The position numbers and the translations under genes were made by a program. A stretch of DNA of 64,000 bases from [Zimmermannella] faecalis ATCC 13722 (GTDB lineage Bacteria > Actinomycetota > Actinomycetes > Actinomycetales > Microbacteriaceae), in the NCBI RefSeq assembly GCF_000381765.1, contig NZ_KB907078.1:167924-231923 (forward strand). The letters are read 5' to 3'. Of this stretch, positions 7,353 to 16,278 are shown piece after piece (within the stretch, counting starts at the first letter, position 1; every line of letters starts with the position of its first letter). Under the pieces are notes generated by a model. It was given only the letters and a program-made list of their open reading frames with translations, was not told the origin of the DNA and ran no database searches.

Positions 7353-10313
7353 CTAAGCGCGTCGGCGGGCGATCACGAGGCCCATCCCCGCGAGCACCAG
7401 CACGAGGGCCGCCGCGGCGCCGATGAGGAGCGCGTCGTCGGCACCGGTCTCGGCGAGGCCGCCGCCGTTCCCGCCAGCGTCGACGCCGTCAACGCCGCCG
7501 CTGCCACTGCCGTTTCCGCTGCCGGTCGTGCCGTCGCCCGGCGCGGCTGGGTCGGTCGCTGCCGGATCCGTCGTCACCGGATCGCTCGGCGCCGGAGTCG
7601 CGCCAGGCGCATCCGTGTCGCCAGGCGCGTCCGTGTCACCAGGCGTCTCACCGGGTGCGTCCGTGTCGCCAGGCCCATCCGTGTCGCCGGGCGTCTCACC
7701 GGGTGCGTCCGTGTCGCCAGGCCCATCCGTGTCGCCGGGCGTCTCACCGGGTGCGTCCGTGTCGCCAGGCCCATCCGTGTCACCAGGCCCATCCGTGTCG
7801 CCCGGCTCCTCGTCGGCGACCGACATGCCGACGATGATCGGGTTGTGGTCGGATGCGCGGAACGGCGACTCGTCGTATAGCTGCGTCACGTTGTAGTTGA
7901 AGCGGCTGTACTCGAGGGCGATGGGCTCGTAGGCGTTGATGGTCCAGATGTCGGCGGCGTCCATGCGCTCGGCCGCGGCGGGCGAGAGCAGCAGGTGGTC
8001 GAGCGAGCCGACCGTGCCGATCTTGCCGCCGGTCGCGAGCTCTGACGTGTAGAGGTAGCTGTAGTCGCCGTCGTCGGTGGCCGGAACGTATCCGGCGTCG
8101 GTGAGCGTCGTCACCGGCGCCTCCATGGAGTACGAGTTGAGGTCGCCCGTGATGAAGAGGAGATCGGTGCCGGCCGCCTCCTGCTGCGCGTCGGCGAACT
8201 CGAGCAGGGCCTCGGCCTGGCGCACGCGGTCGCCGTTCCAGCCACCGACGGCGCTCGCCGGGTTGCCGGCGTCGAGGTTCTCGTTGTCGCCCTCGCCCGA
8301 ACCACCCTTCGACTTGAAGTGGTTCGCGATCACGACGAAGTAGTCGTCGACGTCGGCGACCGGGGCGAACGTCGCGGCGAGCGGGGCGCGCGCGTCGGCG
8401 AACGCCGGGTCGTCGAGCAGCACGGTGCTGCCGTCGAGGTAGGTGACCTCGGCGGGCTGGTAGATGAACGCGGTGCGGATCACGTCGTCGCCCGTCGCCG
8501 GAATCACCTCGGGCGAGGGCACGTAGGCCCACTTCTCGGAGCCCGCGGCCTCGTTCAGCGCGTCGACGAGCTGCGCGAGCGCGGCGTCGCGGTCATCGCC
8601 GAAGTCCGACGAGTCTTCGATCTCTTCGAGCCCGATCACCGACGCGTCGAGCGCGCTGATCGCCGTGACGATCTTCTGCTGCTGGCGCTCGAAGTTCGCC
8701 TCGTCGTAGGCGCCGCGCGGCGTGCAGTAGTCGGCTGTCGTGGGGTTGCCCTCGCGGTCGGGGTAGTACTCGCAGCCCTCTTCGGTGTTGCCGAGGGTCG
8801 TGAAGTAGTTGAGCACGTTGAACGAGGCGACCGTGTAGTCAGAGCCCGAGAAGTCGGCGGGCGCGTGCTCGCGGGCGTCGCTGAACGACGCGGGCGCGTT
8901 CTCGGTGCCGACGACCTGCTCCTGCGGCTGCAGGCGCCACATGTCGTAGCCGTACGACACGATCACCGGCTGGCTGAACGTCGTCGTCGCGCCGACCGTC
9001 ACGGGCGAGTCGAGGTCGAGGTACGGCAGCGGCGAGTTCTTCGCGGTGTCGTTGCTCGAGTAGTCCCAGCTCGCGCCGTCGTCGAGCAGCACGGCGCGGG
9101 CCGTGTTCTCGTCGACCTGCGCCTGCGCCTCGGCCGAGCCGGGGGCGCCGACCTCGGTCGCGTTCACGAGCGGACCGTCGCCGAACGCGAGCCCGATCTC
9201 GCCGAAGCGGTTGAGCGAGTAGTTGTCGGTCACCGTGTAGGTGCCCTGCGGCGCGACGAGCATGCCCTCGTACTGCTCGCGCTCGGCCTCGGTTGCGGGC
9301 CACTCGTCAAGTTCGAGCGCCTCGACCGAGCCGATCGACTCGGGTAGCTCGGCCACGGTTGGGTTCGTGAGCTGCGTGAGGCCGTTGTACTCGTCGGGGG
9401 TGCCGGTGACGGCGACCGAGTCGCCGATCTCGACCGAGGGCGCTGAGCCCGTGTAAACGAAGATGCCGGTGGATGAGCCGTCGACGGCCTCGACGGGCGC
9501 GCCGGCCGCGTCGGTGGTCGGGGTCTGCAGGTAGAAGCCGTTGAGCCCGCCGGTCGGGTACGCCGCGGTGACGATGCCGCAGGCGGTGACCGGGGTGTCG
9601 CCCGGCAGCTCGGTCGCGTTGCCAGTTCCCTGAATCTCGGCGATCTCGATGTCGCACTCGGCCGGCTCGACCGGGTCGGGCGACGGCGGCGTCGACCCGT
9701 CGCCCGTCGTGACCTCACCCGGCGTGGGCTCGGCCGCCACGAAGTCGGCGGAGTTGTCGTCGGTGTCGGTGCCCTCGGCGTCGCGCTGCGCCGAAACGGC
9801 GTTGCCGAGCGCAGGTGCCGGAGCGGTCTCGTAGGCGTTGCCGCCCACCGTGCCGAAGCCGACGAGGTCGACAATCTCGCCCTGCGCATCCTGCAGGTGC
9901 ACTGCCCCGTTCGATGCCCCGAGCGCGAAGTTACCGTCGACGTCAACCTCAACGTCGGCCGCGTCGGTGTTGTTGCCGTAGGCGCCGCCCACGACGAGCG
10001 TCTCGCCCGGCGCGATCGTCGTGCCCGCCGGCAGCGTGACGGCGTCGTCTTGCGGGTTACCGCTGCCCGAGTACCGCACGACCTGGTAGCTGCTGAGGTC
10101 AATTGCCGCGTCGGTCGGGTTGTAGAGCTCGACATAGTCGCGGTTGACGGGGGCGCCGCTGTTGCCGCCACCGCCGTAGACCTCGCTAATCACGACCGCG
10201 GTGCCGTCGGGCGCGGCCGCCGCCGAGCCGGGCTGGCCGAGCACGGCAACGCTGCCGGCTCCGAGTGCCACCGCGAGCGCCGCGGCGCCAAGTTGCTTGA
10301 AGGGGTTTCGCAC
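7353..10313 (-). CDS. Sortase-anchored extracellular endonuclease, ExeM/NucH family
   Basis: Predicted surface nuclease degrading extracellular DNA. The 986-aa protein has a GTG start with GAGGAAG upstream, a signal peptide to about residue 34, a lamin-tail domain (about 38-165; VVISEVYGGGGN), an OB-like nucleic-acid-binding region (about 225-460), and an endonuclease/exonuclease/phosphatase domain (about 490-830) with FNVLNYF, GLEEIED, ANHFKSKGG, GDLNSY and DHNPIIVG. A low-complexity stalk of 16-residue Asp/Gly/Thr/Pro repeats (about 835-900) follows, then LAETG, a transmembrane helix and RRRA. Paired in function with the 5'-nucleotidase three kilobases downstream. Confidence 0.93.
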   Translation of the reverse strand: MRNPFKQLGAAALAVALGAGSVAVLGQPGSAAAAPDGTAVVISEVYGGGGNSGAPVNRDYVELYNPTDAAIDLSSYQVVRYSGSGNPQDDAVTLPAGTTIAPGETLVVGGAYGNNTDAADVEVDVDGNFALGASNGAVHLQDAQGEIVDLVGFGTVGGNAYETAPAPALGNAVSAQRDAEGTDTDDNSADFVAAEPTPGEVTTGDGSTPPSPDPVEPAECDIEIAEIQGTGNATELPGDTPVTACGIVTAAYPTGGLNGFYLQTPTTDAAGAPVEAVDGSSTGIFVYTGSAPSVEIGDSVAVTGTPDEYNGLTQLTNPTVAELPESIGSVEALELDEWPATEAEREQYEGMLVAPQGTYTVTDNYSLNRFGEIGLAFGDGPLVNATEVGAPGSAEAQAQVDENTARAVLLDDGASWDYSSNDTAKNSPLPYLDLDSPVTVGATTTFSQPVIVSYGYDMWRLQPQEQVVGTENAPASFSDAREHAPADFSGSDYTVASFNVLNYFTTLGNTEEGCEYYPDREGNPTTADYCTPRGAYDEANFERQQQKIVTAISALDASVIGLEEIEDSSDFGDDRDAALAQLVDALNEAAGSEKWAYVPSPEVIPATGDDVIRTAFIYQPAEVTYLDGSTVLLDDPAFADARAPLAATFAPVADVDDYFVVIANHFKSKGGSGEGDNENLDAGNPASAVGGWNGDRVRQAEALLEFADAQQEAAGTDLLFITGDLNSYSMEAPVTTLTDAGYVPATDDGDYSYLYTSELATGGKIGTVGSLDHLLLSPAAAERMDAADIWTINAYEPIALEYSRFNYNVTQLYDESPFRASDHNPIIVGMSVADEEPGDTDGPGDTDGPGDTDAPGETPGDTDGPGDTDAPGETPGDTDGPGDTDAPGETPGDTDAPGDTDAPGATPAPSDPVTTDPAATDPAAPGDGTTGSGNGSGSGGVDGVDAGGNGGGLAETGADDALLIGAAAALVLVLAGMGLVIARRRA
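7606..7803 (-). repeat. 48-bp tandem repeat encoding the nuclease stalk
   Basis: About three near-identical copies of a 48-bp unit plus partial units encode the 16-residue motif GDTDGPGDTDAPGETP within the C-terminal stalk of the surface nuclease. The period is a multiple of three, so copy-number change would keep the frame and alter only stalk length. Confidence 0.85.
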
Positions 10314-10373
10314 GAACGCTTCCTCACGTCAGGAACAAGTTGTCCCGACCCTAGGCCAACCCAGCGACACGAA

Positions 10374-10395
10374 GGTAACGCGCGGGTAACGCGGC
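10374..10395 (-). promoter_or_regulatory. Possible PHO box: two 11-bp direct repeats
   Basis: GGTAACGCGCG and GGTAACGCGGC are adjacent 11-mers differing at two positions, 61-82 bp upstream of the nuclease start. On the minus strand they read CGCGTTACC-type cores at 11-bp spacing. They sit at nearly the same distance from the start codon as the 11-bp repeats upstream of the 5'-nucleotidase, which suggests a shared phosphate-type regulator. Confidence 0.45.
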
Positions 10396-10471
10396 GGATG
10401 CGCGTGGGCGGGCTGGGCGATCGTCGTGCGGTGGCGTGTGGGCGGTCGTCGTGCGGTGGTGTGTGGCGGCG

Positions 10472-10978
10472 TCAGCGCGAGAAGGTGAGCAGCATGCGCG
10501 TGTTGCCGAGCGTGTTCGGCTTCACCCACGGCAGGTCGAGGAACTCGGCCGTACCCGCGTCGGGCGAGTGCATGATCTCGCTGTAGGTGGCCTCGTCGAC
10601 GACGTGCTCGCCGACGGCTTCGAAGCCGTGGCGGCCGAAGAATTCGGTCTCGAACGTGAGGCAGAACAGGCGCTCGAGGCCGAGGTCGCGGGCGCGGTCG
10701 ATGAGGTCGGCGAGCATCGCGTGGCCGACGCCCTTGCCACGCACCGCGTCGGTGGTCGCGATCGAGCGGACCTCGCCGAGGTCGCGCCAGAGCACGTGGA
10801 GCGCGCCGCAGCCGACGATCTCGCCGTCGAGTTCGGCGACGACGAACTCCTGCACCGCTTCGTAGAGCACCACGAGGTCTTTTCGGAGCAGGACATTGGT
10901 CGCCATCATGGGCTGCAAGACGTCGCGAATCGCGACCACGTCATCTGTGCGCGCGCGGCGCACGACCAAATTCTGCAT
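10472..10978 (-). CDS. argA: Amino-acid N-acetyltransferase (N-acetylglutamate synthase), short GNAT form
   Basis: GNAT-fold enzyme of 168 aa resembling the single-domain N-acetylglutamate synthase of actinobacteria, which acetylates glutamate for arginine synthesis. The acetyl-CoA loop is RGKGVGHAML (about residues 80-89), preceded by the beta-4 strand LGEVRSIAT; the substrate-side motifs FETEFFGRHGFE and the C-terminal MLLTFSR are also typical. No other arg gene is in the window, which is usual for this form. Upstream of it lies a short tandem repeat at about 10423-10470, GTCGTCGTGCGGTGG-like, of no known role. Confidence 0.85.
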   Translation of the reverse strand: MQNLVVRRARTDDVVAIRDVLQPMMATNVLLRKDLVVLYEAVQEFVVAELDGEIVGCGALHVLWRDLGEVRSIATTDAVRGKGVGHAMLADLIDRARDLGLERLFCLTFETEFFGRHGFEAVGEHVVDEATYSEIMHSPDAGTAEFLDLPWVKPNTLGNTRMLLTFSR

Positions 10979-11039
10979 CCCCCAAGTCTACGAGCGTCGT
11001 GGCCCCGCCCGCTGGCCGCACGCCGAGCCGCGGATGACC

Positions 11040-11186
11040 TGGGCACAGCCGGGCCACCCGGGCACACTTGGCCACGACACCCGACCCCGCCCACTGCATC
11101 CGAGGCCCGAGCCGGGAACGACGTGGGCACAGCCGGGGCCCGTGGGCACACTTGCCCACGACACCCAGCTACACCCACTGCATCCG
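11040..11186. repeat. Two tandem copies of a ~64-bp intergenic repeat
   Basis: The stretch 11040-11102 (TGGGCACAGCCGGG, GGGCACACTTG, CCACGACACCC, CCCACTGCATCCG in order) recurs at 11123-11186 with the same blocks in the same order, offset 83 bp. They fill most of the 345-bp gap between argA and the Ppx/GppA gene. No ORF in the stretch looks real; the gap also holds both divergent promoters. Confidence 0.8.
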
Positions 11187-11323
11187 GATGCGCGGGGGCA
11201 CGCGGAAGCGCATCCGGCCGCGGCGCCTGGCAGCGCCCCCGCGACGCCCGCCCCACCCCACCGAGACCGAAACGTGGCCGGCGACTCCGGCGCAACACGC
11301 GCACCGTCGCCTAGGCTGTGGAG

Positions 11324-12274
11324 ATGCGATTGGGCGTTCTCGATGTCGGTTCGAACACGGTACACCTTTTGGTCGTTGACGCTCATCCGGGCGCGCGACC
11401 GGTGCACAAGACGTCCACGAAGTCGGTGTTGCGGCTCATGAAGTACCTGCAGCCTGACGGCTCGATCTCGAAGGCGGGCGTCGAGCGCATCATGGAGACG
11501 ATGCACGCTGCGGCCGCGCACATTGAGGCGGCGAACCTCGACGAGCTGCTCCCGATGGCGACGAGCGCGCTGCGCGAGGCGAAGAACGGCCCGAAGCTGC
11601 TGAAGCGCATCCGCAAGGAGTGCGGCATCGACCTGCAGGTGATGAGCGGCGCCGACGAGGCCCGCGTGACTTTCCTCGCGGTGCGTCGCTGGTTCGGTTG
11701 GAACGCCGGCCGCATCCTCCTCGTCGACATCGGCGGCGGCTCGCTCGAGCTCGCGGTCGGCACCGACGAGCTACCCGAGCTCGCGCTTTCGCTGCCGCTC
11801 GGCGCGGGCCGCATGACGAAGCAGTTCCTCACCGACGACCCGCCCTCCGACTCCGAGCTCGAGACCCTGCAGGCACACATCGACGAGGTGCTGCCCGAGG
11901 CCGTCGAGCGCCTCGGCGAGCTGCGCCACGCCGACCAGGTCGTCGGCTCGTCGAAGACCATCCGCTCGCTCGCACGCCTGGCCGGCTCGCAGGCCGAGGG
12001 CCTCGGCGGCAACACCCGCACCCGCCTGTACCGCTGGCAGCTCGAAGACTGGCTCCCCCGCCTCGCCGAGCTCCCCTCGAAGGCGCGCAGCGCGCTGCCG
12101 GGCATCACGCAAGACCGCGCCTTCCAGATCGTCGGCGGCGGCACCGTGCTGCTGTCGGTGATGCGCGCGCTCGACATCGAACGCCTCGACATCTCGCCGT
12201 GGGCCATGCGCGAGGGCGTGCTGCTCGACTACCTCGACCGGCTGCCGAACGACCCCGAGAAGAAGCGCAAGTAG
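11324..12274 (+). CDS. Ppx/GppA family exopolyphosphatase / guanosine pentaphosphatase
   Basis: ASKHA-fold phosphatase of 316 aa acting on polyphosphate or pppGpp. The phosphate-binding loops are clear: LDVGSNTVHLLVVDA at the N-terminus and LLVDIGGGSLEL near residue 134. Family proteins in actinobacteria usually begin MRLGVLDVGSN, so the ATG at 11324 is taken; a GTG at 11318 would add two residues. The C-terminus is the short, HD-less form. Divergent from argA and apparently monocistronic. Which of the two substrates it prefers cannot be told. Confidence 0.92.
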   Translation: MRLGVLDVGSNTVHLLVVDAHPGARPVHKTSTKSVLRLMKYLQPDGSISKAGVERIMETMHAAAAHIEAANLDELLPMATSALREAKNGPKLLKRIRKECGIDLQVMSGADEARVTFLAVRRWFGWNAGRILLVDIGGGSLELAVGTDELPELALSLPLGAGRMTKQFLTDDPPSDSELETLQAHIDEVLPEAVERLGELRHADQVVGSSKTIRSLARLAGSQAEGLGGNTRTRLYRWQLEDWLPRLAELPSKARSALPGITQDRAFQIVGGGTVLLSVMRALDIERLDISPWAMREGVLLDYLDRLPNDPEKKRK

Positions 12275-12363
12275 CGACACGGGGCCGGATACGCGCCCCA
12301 CGCCGCGCACGACGCCCAGCACCTGGCACCCAACCACCCGCCGACAACCGGCCGTGACCCCGC

Positions 12364-13650
12364 CTATCCGTCGCCGCGCGGCAGATACTTCGGCACGTAC
12401 CGCCAAAGCAACCAGGCGCCGAAAATCCCGAGCACGCCGAACGTTCCGGCGGTCGCGGCGAGCCCCGCGACAACCTGGATTCCGGCGATGAGGAACGGCA
12501 CGATCGAGCCCGCGCCGTCGCTCACGGTTCGCCAGGCGGCGAGGAACGGGGCCGGATGCTCGCGGTCGGCGAGGTCGGCGCTGAGCGTCATGTTGATGCC
12601 CGAGCCGACGCCGTTCGCGACGCCGAGCCAGAGCGTGATCGCGACGAACCAGGCGGCCGACGACGGCAGCTCGTGCGTAAACGCGAGCACGATGAACCCG
12701 ACGCCGAGCCCGAGCATGGCGGGGAGTCCGCTCGCGAGGCGACCCCACTTATCCATGATCCAGCCCGACGTGAAGAACAGCGCGAAGTCGATCGCGCCGG
12801 CGATGCCGATGATGAGGGTCGTGAACGCGTCGTCGAGCCCGATCGAGATGCCCCACAGCGGCAGCAGAATCTGCCGGGCCGAGCGCAGCATCATGAGGAT
12901 GCCCGCCCCTGCGCCCACGGTGAGCAGCACGTCGCCGCGGGTGCGAAACACCTGCCACACCGACTCGCGCACGTACGGGGTCTCGTCGGAGGGCAGCTGC
13001 ACGGCGCCGGTCGCGGTGTCGTTCGCCGCGTCGAGGTCGATCTCGCTGCGGGGCCGCGTACCGGCGAGCTTTTCGACGTCGGGCAGCACCGACACGACGA
13101 TCGCCGAGAGCGCGGCGCAGGTGATGAACACCCAGAAGTTCGTTTGCACGTCGCCGGTCGAGGCGATGAGCCAGGTCGCGAGGAACGGCCCCACGAACAT
13201 GCCCGAGCGGAACACCCCGCCGAGCGTCGACATCGCCCGCGCCCGGTATTCAAACGGCACGTAGGTGCTGAGGAACGCCTGCCGCGCGAGCGCGAACGTC
13301 GCCGCCATAAGCCCCTGCAGGAACACGCCGGCGAGGAGCATCCAGGCGTTCACCGCGAACACCGAGATGAGGGCGCCGACGATCGTCGCGAGCGCCGAGA
13401 TCACCATGGCGCGCCGCTCCCCCACGCGGCTCACGACGCCGCCGGCGGGCAGGTTGCCGAGCGCCTGGCCGATCACGAGTGAGCCCGCGATGAAGCCCGC
13501 GAAGCCGAGGTCGGCTCCGAGCGAGGTCGCGACGGCCGGGATCACCGGCACGATTGCGCCCTGCCCGACCGAGTACGTGAAGGTCGGCAGCAGGGCGATG
13601 ACGAGGATGCGCCAGAGCGGCGGCTGCGCGCCATTCGTCTTGCTCGCCAT
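12364..13650 (-). CDS. MFS transporter
   Basis: Major facilitator superfamily protein, 428 aa, with about 12 predicted transmembrane segments. The loop between helices 2 and 3 (GGVVSRVGERRAMV) and its repeat in the second half (SGWIMDKWGRLAS) fit the MFS G-x-x-x-D/E-R-x-G-R/K-R motif. A charged central loop (about residues 185-235) separates the two six-helix halves. Drug or metabolite export is plausible but the substrate is unknown. Neighbours do not help: a convergent phosphatase gene on one side, the polysaccharide locus on the other. Confidence 0.9.
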   Translation of the reverse strand: MASKTNGAQPPLWRILVIALLPTFTYSVGQGAIVPVIPAVATSLGADLGFAGFIAGSLVIGQALGNLPAGGVVSRVGERRAMVISALATIVGALISVFAVNAWMLLAGVFLQGLMAATFALARQAFLSTYVPFEYRARAMSTLGGVFRSGMFVGPFLATWLIASTGDVQTNFWVFITCAALSAIVVSVLPDVEKLAGTRPRSEIDLDAANDTATGAVQLPSDETPYVRESVWQVFRTRGDVLLTVGAGAGILMMLRSARQILLPLWGISIGLDDAFTTLIIGIAGAIDFALFFTSGWIMDKWGRLASGLPAMLGLGVGFIVLAFTHELPSSAAWFVAITLWLGVANGVGSGINMTLSADLADREHPAPFLAAWRTVSDGAGSIVPFLIAGIQVVAGLAATAGTFGVLGIFGAWLLWRYVPKYLPRGDG

Positions 13651-13789
13651 CGCACTCCTCTGATTTCGCCGTGCCTAGTGCACGCTACTCCGTTCGCGAC
13701 GCGCGTCGTGAATCGGCGAGGTCAGCGAGATGCGCGAGGTCAGGATGCGCGGGGCAGGCGGGATGCGCGGGGCAAGCAGCGCCCCAACC

Positions 13790-14407
13790 TCAGTGACACT
13801 TCACGGCGCTCTCGAACACGGCCTTCACGATGGCGGCGTTCTCGTAGACGAGCTCCTCGGCCCATTCGCCGGGCGTCAGCTCGGTGGGCGCGACCTCGAC
13901 GTCGACGCGGGTACCGGCGGGCAGGCACTGCGAGAACACGTACTTCGCCCGGAACGCGTGGGGGCGGTCGGTGACGAGCAGCACGCTCGTCCACTCGTGC
14001 TCGATCAGCAGCTCTCGTAGCGCGAGCGCCTCGCCGAGGGTGCTGTCTTCAACGGGCTCGAAGCAGAAGAGGTTCGCGTCGGCGTTCCGCTCGCACACGC
14101 TCGTCTGCAGCACGATGCGCGAGTAGCGGTCGGTGTCAGAGAGCAGGGCGTCGTCGGCGATCCACGACACCGCGAGGTGCTCGGCGACGCCGCCCGACTC
14201 GTAGAGGTCGAGCGCGGTCGGCAGCCGGAACTCGCCCGGCGCGAGCGACACGATGACGTCGTAGCGCCCATCCACGCCGTGCTGCGGGAAGGCGATGTTC
14301 ACCGAGACGAGGCTGCACCAGGCGACGGCGCTGCAGAGGGTGGTGATGAGCGCGAGCCGCAGCCAGCCGAGGGCCGACCGGCGCTTCGACGCCGCCGACG
14401 CCGCCAC
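13790..14407 (-). CDS. DUF218 / YdcF-ElyC-like envelope protein
   Basis: A 205-aa protein with one N-terminal transmembrane helix (about 12-32) and a DUF218-type alpha/beta domain outside: YDVIVSLAP, DRYSRIVLQTS, ALALRELLIE and VLLVTDRPHAFRAKYVF follow the family order. Members influence envelope polysaccharide metabolism in other bacteria (ElyC, SanA). The GTG start at 14407 lies 4 nt after the stop of the epimerase gene, so the two are likely translated from one mRNA. The long frame extending to 14728 is antisense-like overlap and is not used. A paralogue lies at 48630-49202. Confidence 0.75.
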   Translation of the reverse strand: MAASAASKRRSALGWLRLALITTLCSAVAWCSLVSVNIAFPQHGVDGRYDVIVSLAPGEFRLPTALDLYESGGVAEHLAVSWIADDALLSDTDRYSRIVLQTSVCERNADANLFCFEPVEDSTLGEALALRELLIEHEWTSVLLVTDRPHAFRAKYVFSQCLPAGTRVDVEVAPTELTPGEWAEELVYENAAIVKAVFESAVKCH

Positions 14408-14411
14408 TACC

Positions 14412-15518
14412 TCACGCGAACTTCGCGAGTTCGCGCTCGGTGACGCTGTCGGCGACCGCATCGTCGTGGGTCGCGCCGAGCGCGCGCACGGGCGCGAGCT
14501 CGCGCGTGGCCTCGGGCCGGTACTCGAGGTACCAGTCGACGAACGCCTGCACGCCCTGCTCGATGGGGGTCGCGGGCACGAATCCGGTGAGCGCGGTGAG
14601 AAGTTCGGGGCTCGCAAAGGTGTCGACGACGTCGCCGGCCTGCATCGGGAGCATCCGCTTGCGCGCCTCGGTGCCGAGGCTCGCCTCGATCGCGCTGATG
14701 AAGCGCATGAGCGGAATCGGCTGCCCACCCGCGATGTTCACGACGCGCCACGCGGCGACGGGCGACACCGAGTCGGCGACGCCGGCGGCGGCCGCGAAGT
14801 CGCCCGCGGTCGGCACGACATCGCCGAGCCGCACGATGCCCTCGACGAGGTCGTCGATGTACGTGAAGTCGCGCGACATCTCGCCGTTGCCGTACACGTC
14901 GATCGCCTCGCCGCGGCGGATGCGGTCGACGAACTTGAACATCGCCATGTCGGGCCGACCCCACGGGCCGTACACCGTGAAGAAGCGGAAGCAGGTGGTG
15001 GGAATCTCGAACAGGTGGGCGTACGAGTGGCTGATCGCCTCGGTCGCGCTCTTCGTCGCCGCGTAGAGCGACACGGGGAACGCGGTGCGCGAGGTCTCGG
15101 CGAACGGGAACACCGTGTTCCCGCCGTACACCGACGAGGTGGATGCGAGCAGCAGGTGCCGGGGCGGGTGGTGACGCAGCGCCTCGAGCAGGTTGAAGGT
15201 GCCCTGCACGTTCGCGCTGAGGTAGGCCCGCGGGTTGTCGATGCTGTACCGCACGCCGGCCTGGGCGGCGAGGTGGATCACGAGCTCGGGCCGCTCGGCC
15301 GCGATGACGCCCGAGAGGAGTTCGAAGTTTTCGAGCTCGCCATGAATTGACGTGAATTGCGAATAGCCGGAAAGCACTTCTTCGCGGCGACGCTTCAATT
15401 CGGGGTCGTAATACTCGGTAAAGGCGTCAAATCCAATTACCGTGTGCCCCGCTTCGAGATACCGACGGGCGGTGTGGAATCCGATAAATCCGGCGGCACC
15501 GGTAATCAAGACCTTCAT
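14412..15518 (-). CDS. NAD-dependent epimerase, UDP-glucuronate 4-epimerase-like
   Basis: Extended SDR enzyme of 368 aa. The NAD loop TGAAGFIGFH is at residues 6-15, the catalytic triad includes Ser-Thr in LLASTSSVYG and YAATK (Y-x-x-x-K), and VYGPWGRPDMA with YGNGEMSRDFTYIDD match the UDP-glucuronate 4-epimerase subgroup used for capsular galacturonate. The ATG at 15518 has GGAAGGG about 9 nt upstream and puts MKVLITG at the N-terminus; the frame extends 28 codons further without support. First gene of a pair with the DUF218 protein in the exopolysaccharide locus. Confidence 0.88.
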   Translation of the reverse strand: MKVLITGAAGFIGFHTARRYLEAGHTVIGFDAFTEYYDPELKRRREEVLSGYSQFTSIHGELENFELLSGVIAAERPELVIHLAAQAGVRYSIDNPRAYLSANVQGTFNLLEALRHHPPRHLLLASTSSVYGGNTVFPFAETSRTAFPVSLYAATKSATEAISHSYAHLFEIPTTCFRFFTVYGPWGRPDMAMFKFVDRIRRGEAIDVYGNGEMSRDFTYIDDLVEGIVRLGDVVPTAGDFAAAAGVADSVSPVAAWRVVNIAGGQPIPLMRFISAIEASLGTEARKRMLPMQAGDVVDTFASPELLTALTGFVPATPIEQGVQAFVDWYLEYRPEATRELAPVRALGATHDDAVADSVTERELAKFA

Positions 15519-15666
15519 CGAGATATGCCCTTCCACTCCGCGGCCGATGCGAGTACATATTCCGGCGCCGAACGCGCGCGGAACATCTCTCACGCTAGCC
15601 ACGAGGCGCGTTTCACAGCAGGGGCAAATTCCGGGTCAACGGGGGCGATGAATCCCCGCCGCGGGG

Positions 15667-16266
15667 TTAACTTTCAGGGGGAAACCGAGAAACGCTGCGG
15701 CGCAGGAAATCCGCGATCGAATTCACCGCCGGCACGACCTCGGCGGCGGCGCGCTCGTGCACGCGCGGGGGCCGGCGGTACGGGTCGATGACGTCGAGGT
15801 TCGCCGGATCGGTCGGCGGCAGGGTGCCGCGACGCGAGGCGACGACGGCGAGCGCCGCGCGCATCCGTTCGCGGGGGTCGGTGTCAGACCCGACGCCCGG
15901 CAGCGCCTCGTCGGGCAGCTTGTCGACGATGCGCGCGAGCTCGCGCAGCGTGTACGTGTACCGCGTCGCGGCGGGGGCGAGCTCGACGATCTGCCGCCGG
16001 TGCTCGAGCGTGAGCGCGAGCACGAGGTCAGACTCGGCGAGCAGCTCCTTCGTGAGCTGCTGGGCGACGTGCTCGCGCGTATCCGCGACCCCGAGGCGCT
16101 CGGCGACCTGCTGCGATTCGGGGTCCATGGGCGCGCCGACAACGGCCGCGACGCCCGCGCTGGAGAGCGTGAACTCGCGCGGGTCGAGCTGGCGCCGCAG
16201 CAGCTGCATGGCGAGGGGGGAACGGCAGATGTTGCCGGTACACACGGGGAGGATGCGCACCGTCAT
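15667..16266 (-). CDS. Low-molecular-weight protein tyrosine phosphatase (Wzb-like)
   Basis: LMW-PTP of 199 aa, somewhat longer than the classic 150 aa form. The P-loop CTGNICRS at residues 9-16 gives the nucleophile Cys9 and Arg15; the general-acid loop is DVIDPYRRP near residue 160. It starts 12 bp after the stop of the autokinase gene on the same strand, the usual kinase-phosphatase pair that sets exopolysaccharide chain length and export by cycling tyrosine phosphorylation. Confidence 0.92.
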   Translation of the reverse strand: MTVRILPVCTGNICRSPLAMQLLRRQLDPREFTLSSAGVAAVVGAPMDPESQQVAERLGVADTREHVAQQLTKELLAESDLVLALTLEHRRQIVELAPAATRYTYTLRELARIVDKLPDEALPGVGSDTDPRERMRAALAVVASRRGTLPPTDPANLDVIDPYRRPPRVHERAAAEVVPAVNSIADFLRRSVSRFPPES

Positions 16267-16278
16267 GTCGGGGGTGTC

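Noticed and set aside
7606..7803. Regular repeats that could suggest a CRISPR array
   Set aside because: They are a 48-bp in-frame coding repeat without unique spacers, inside the nuclease stalk.
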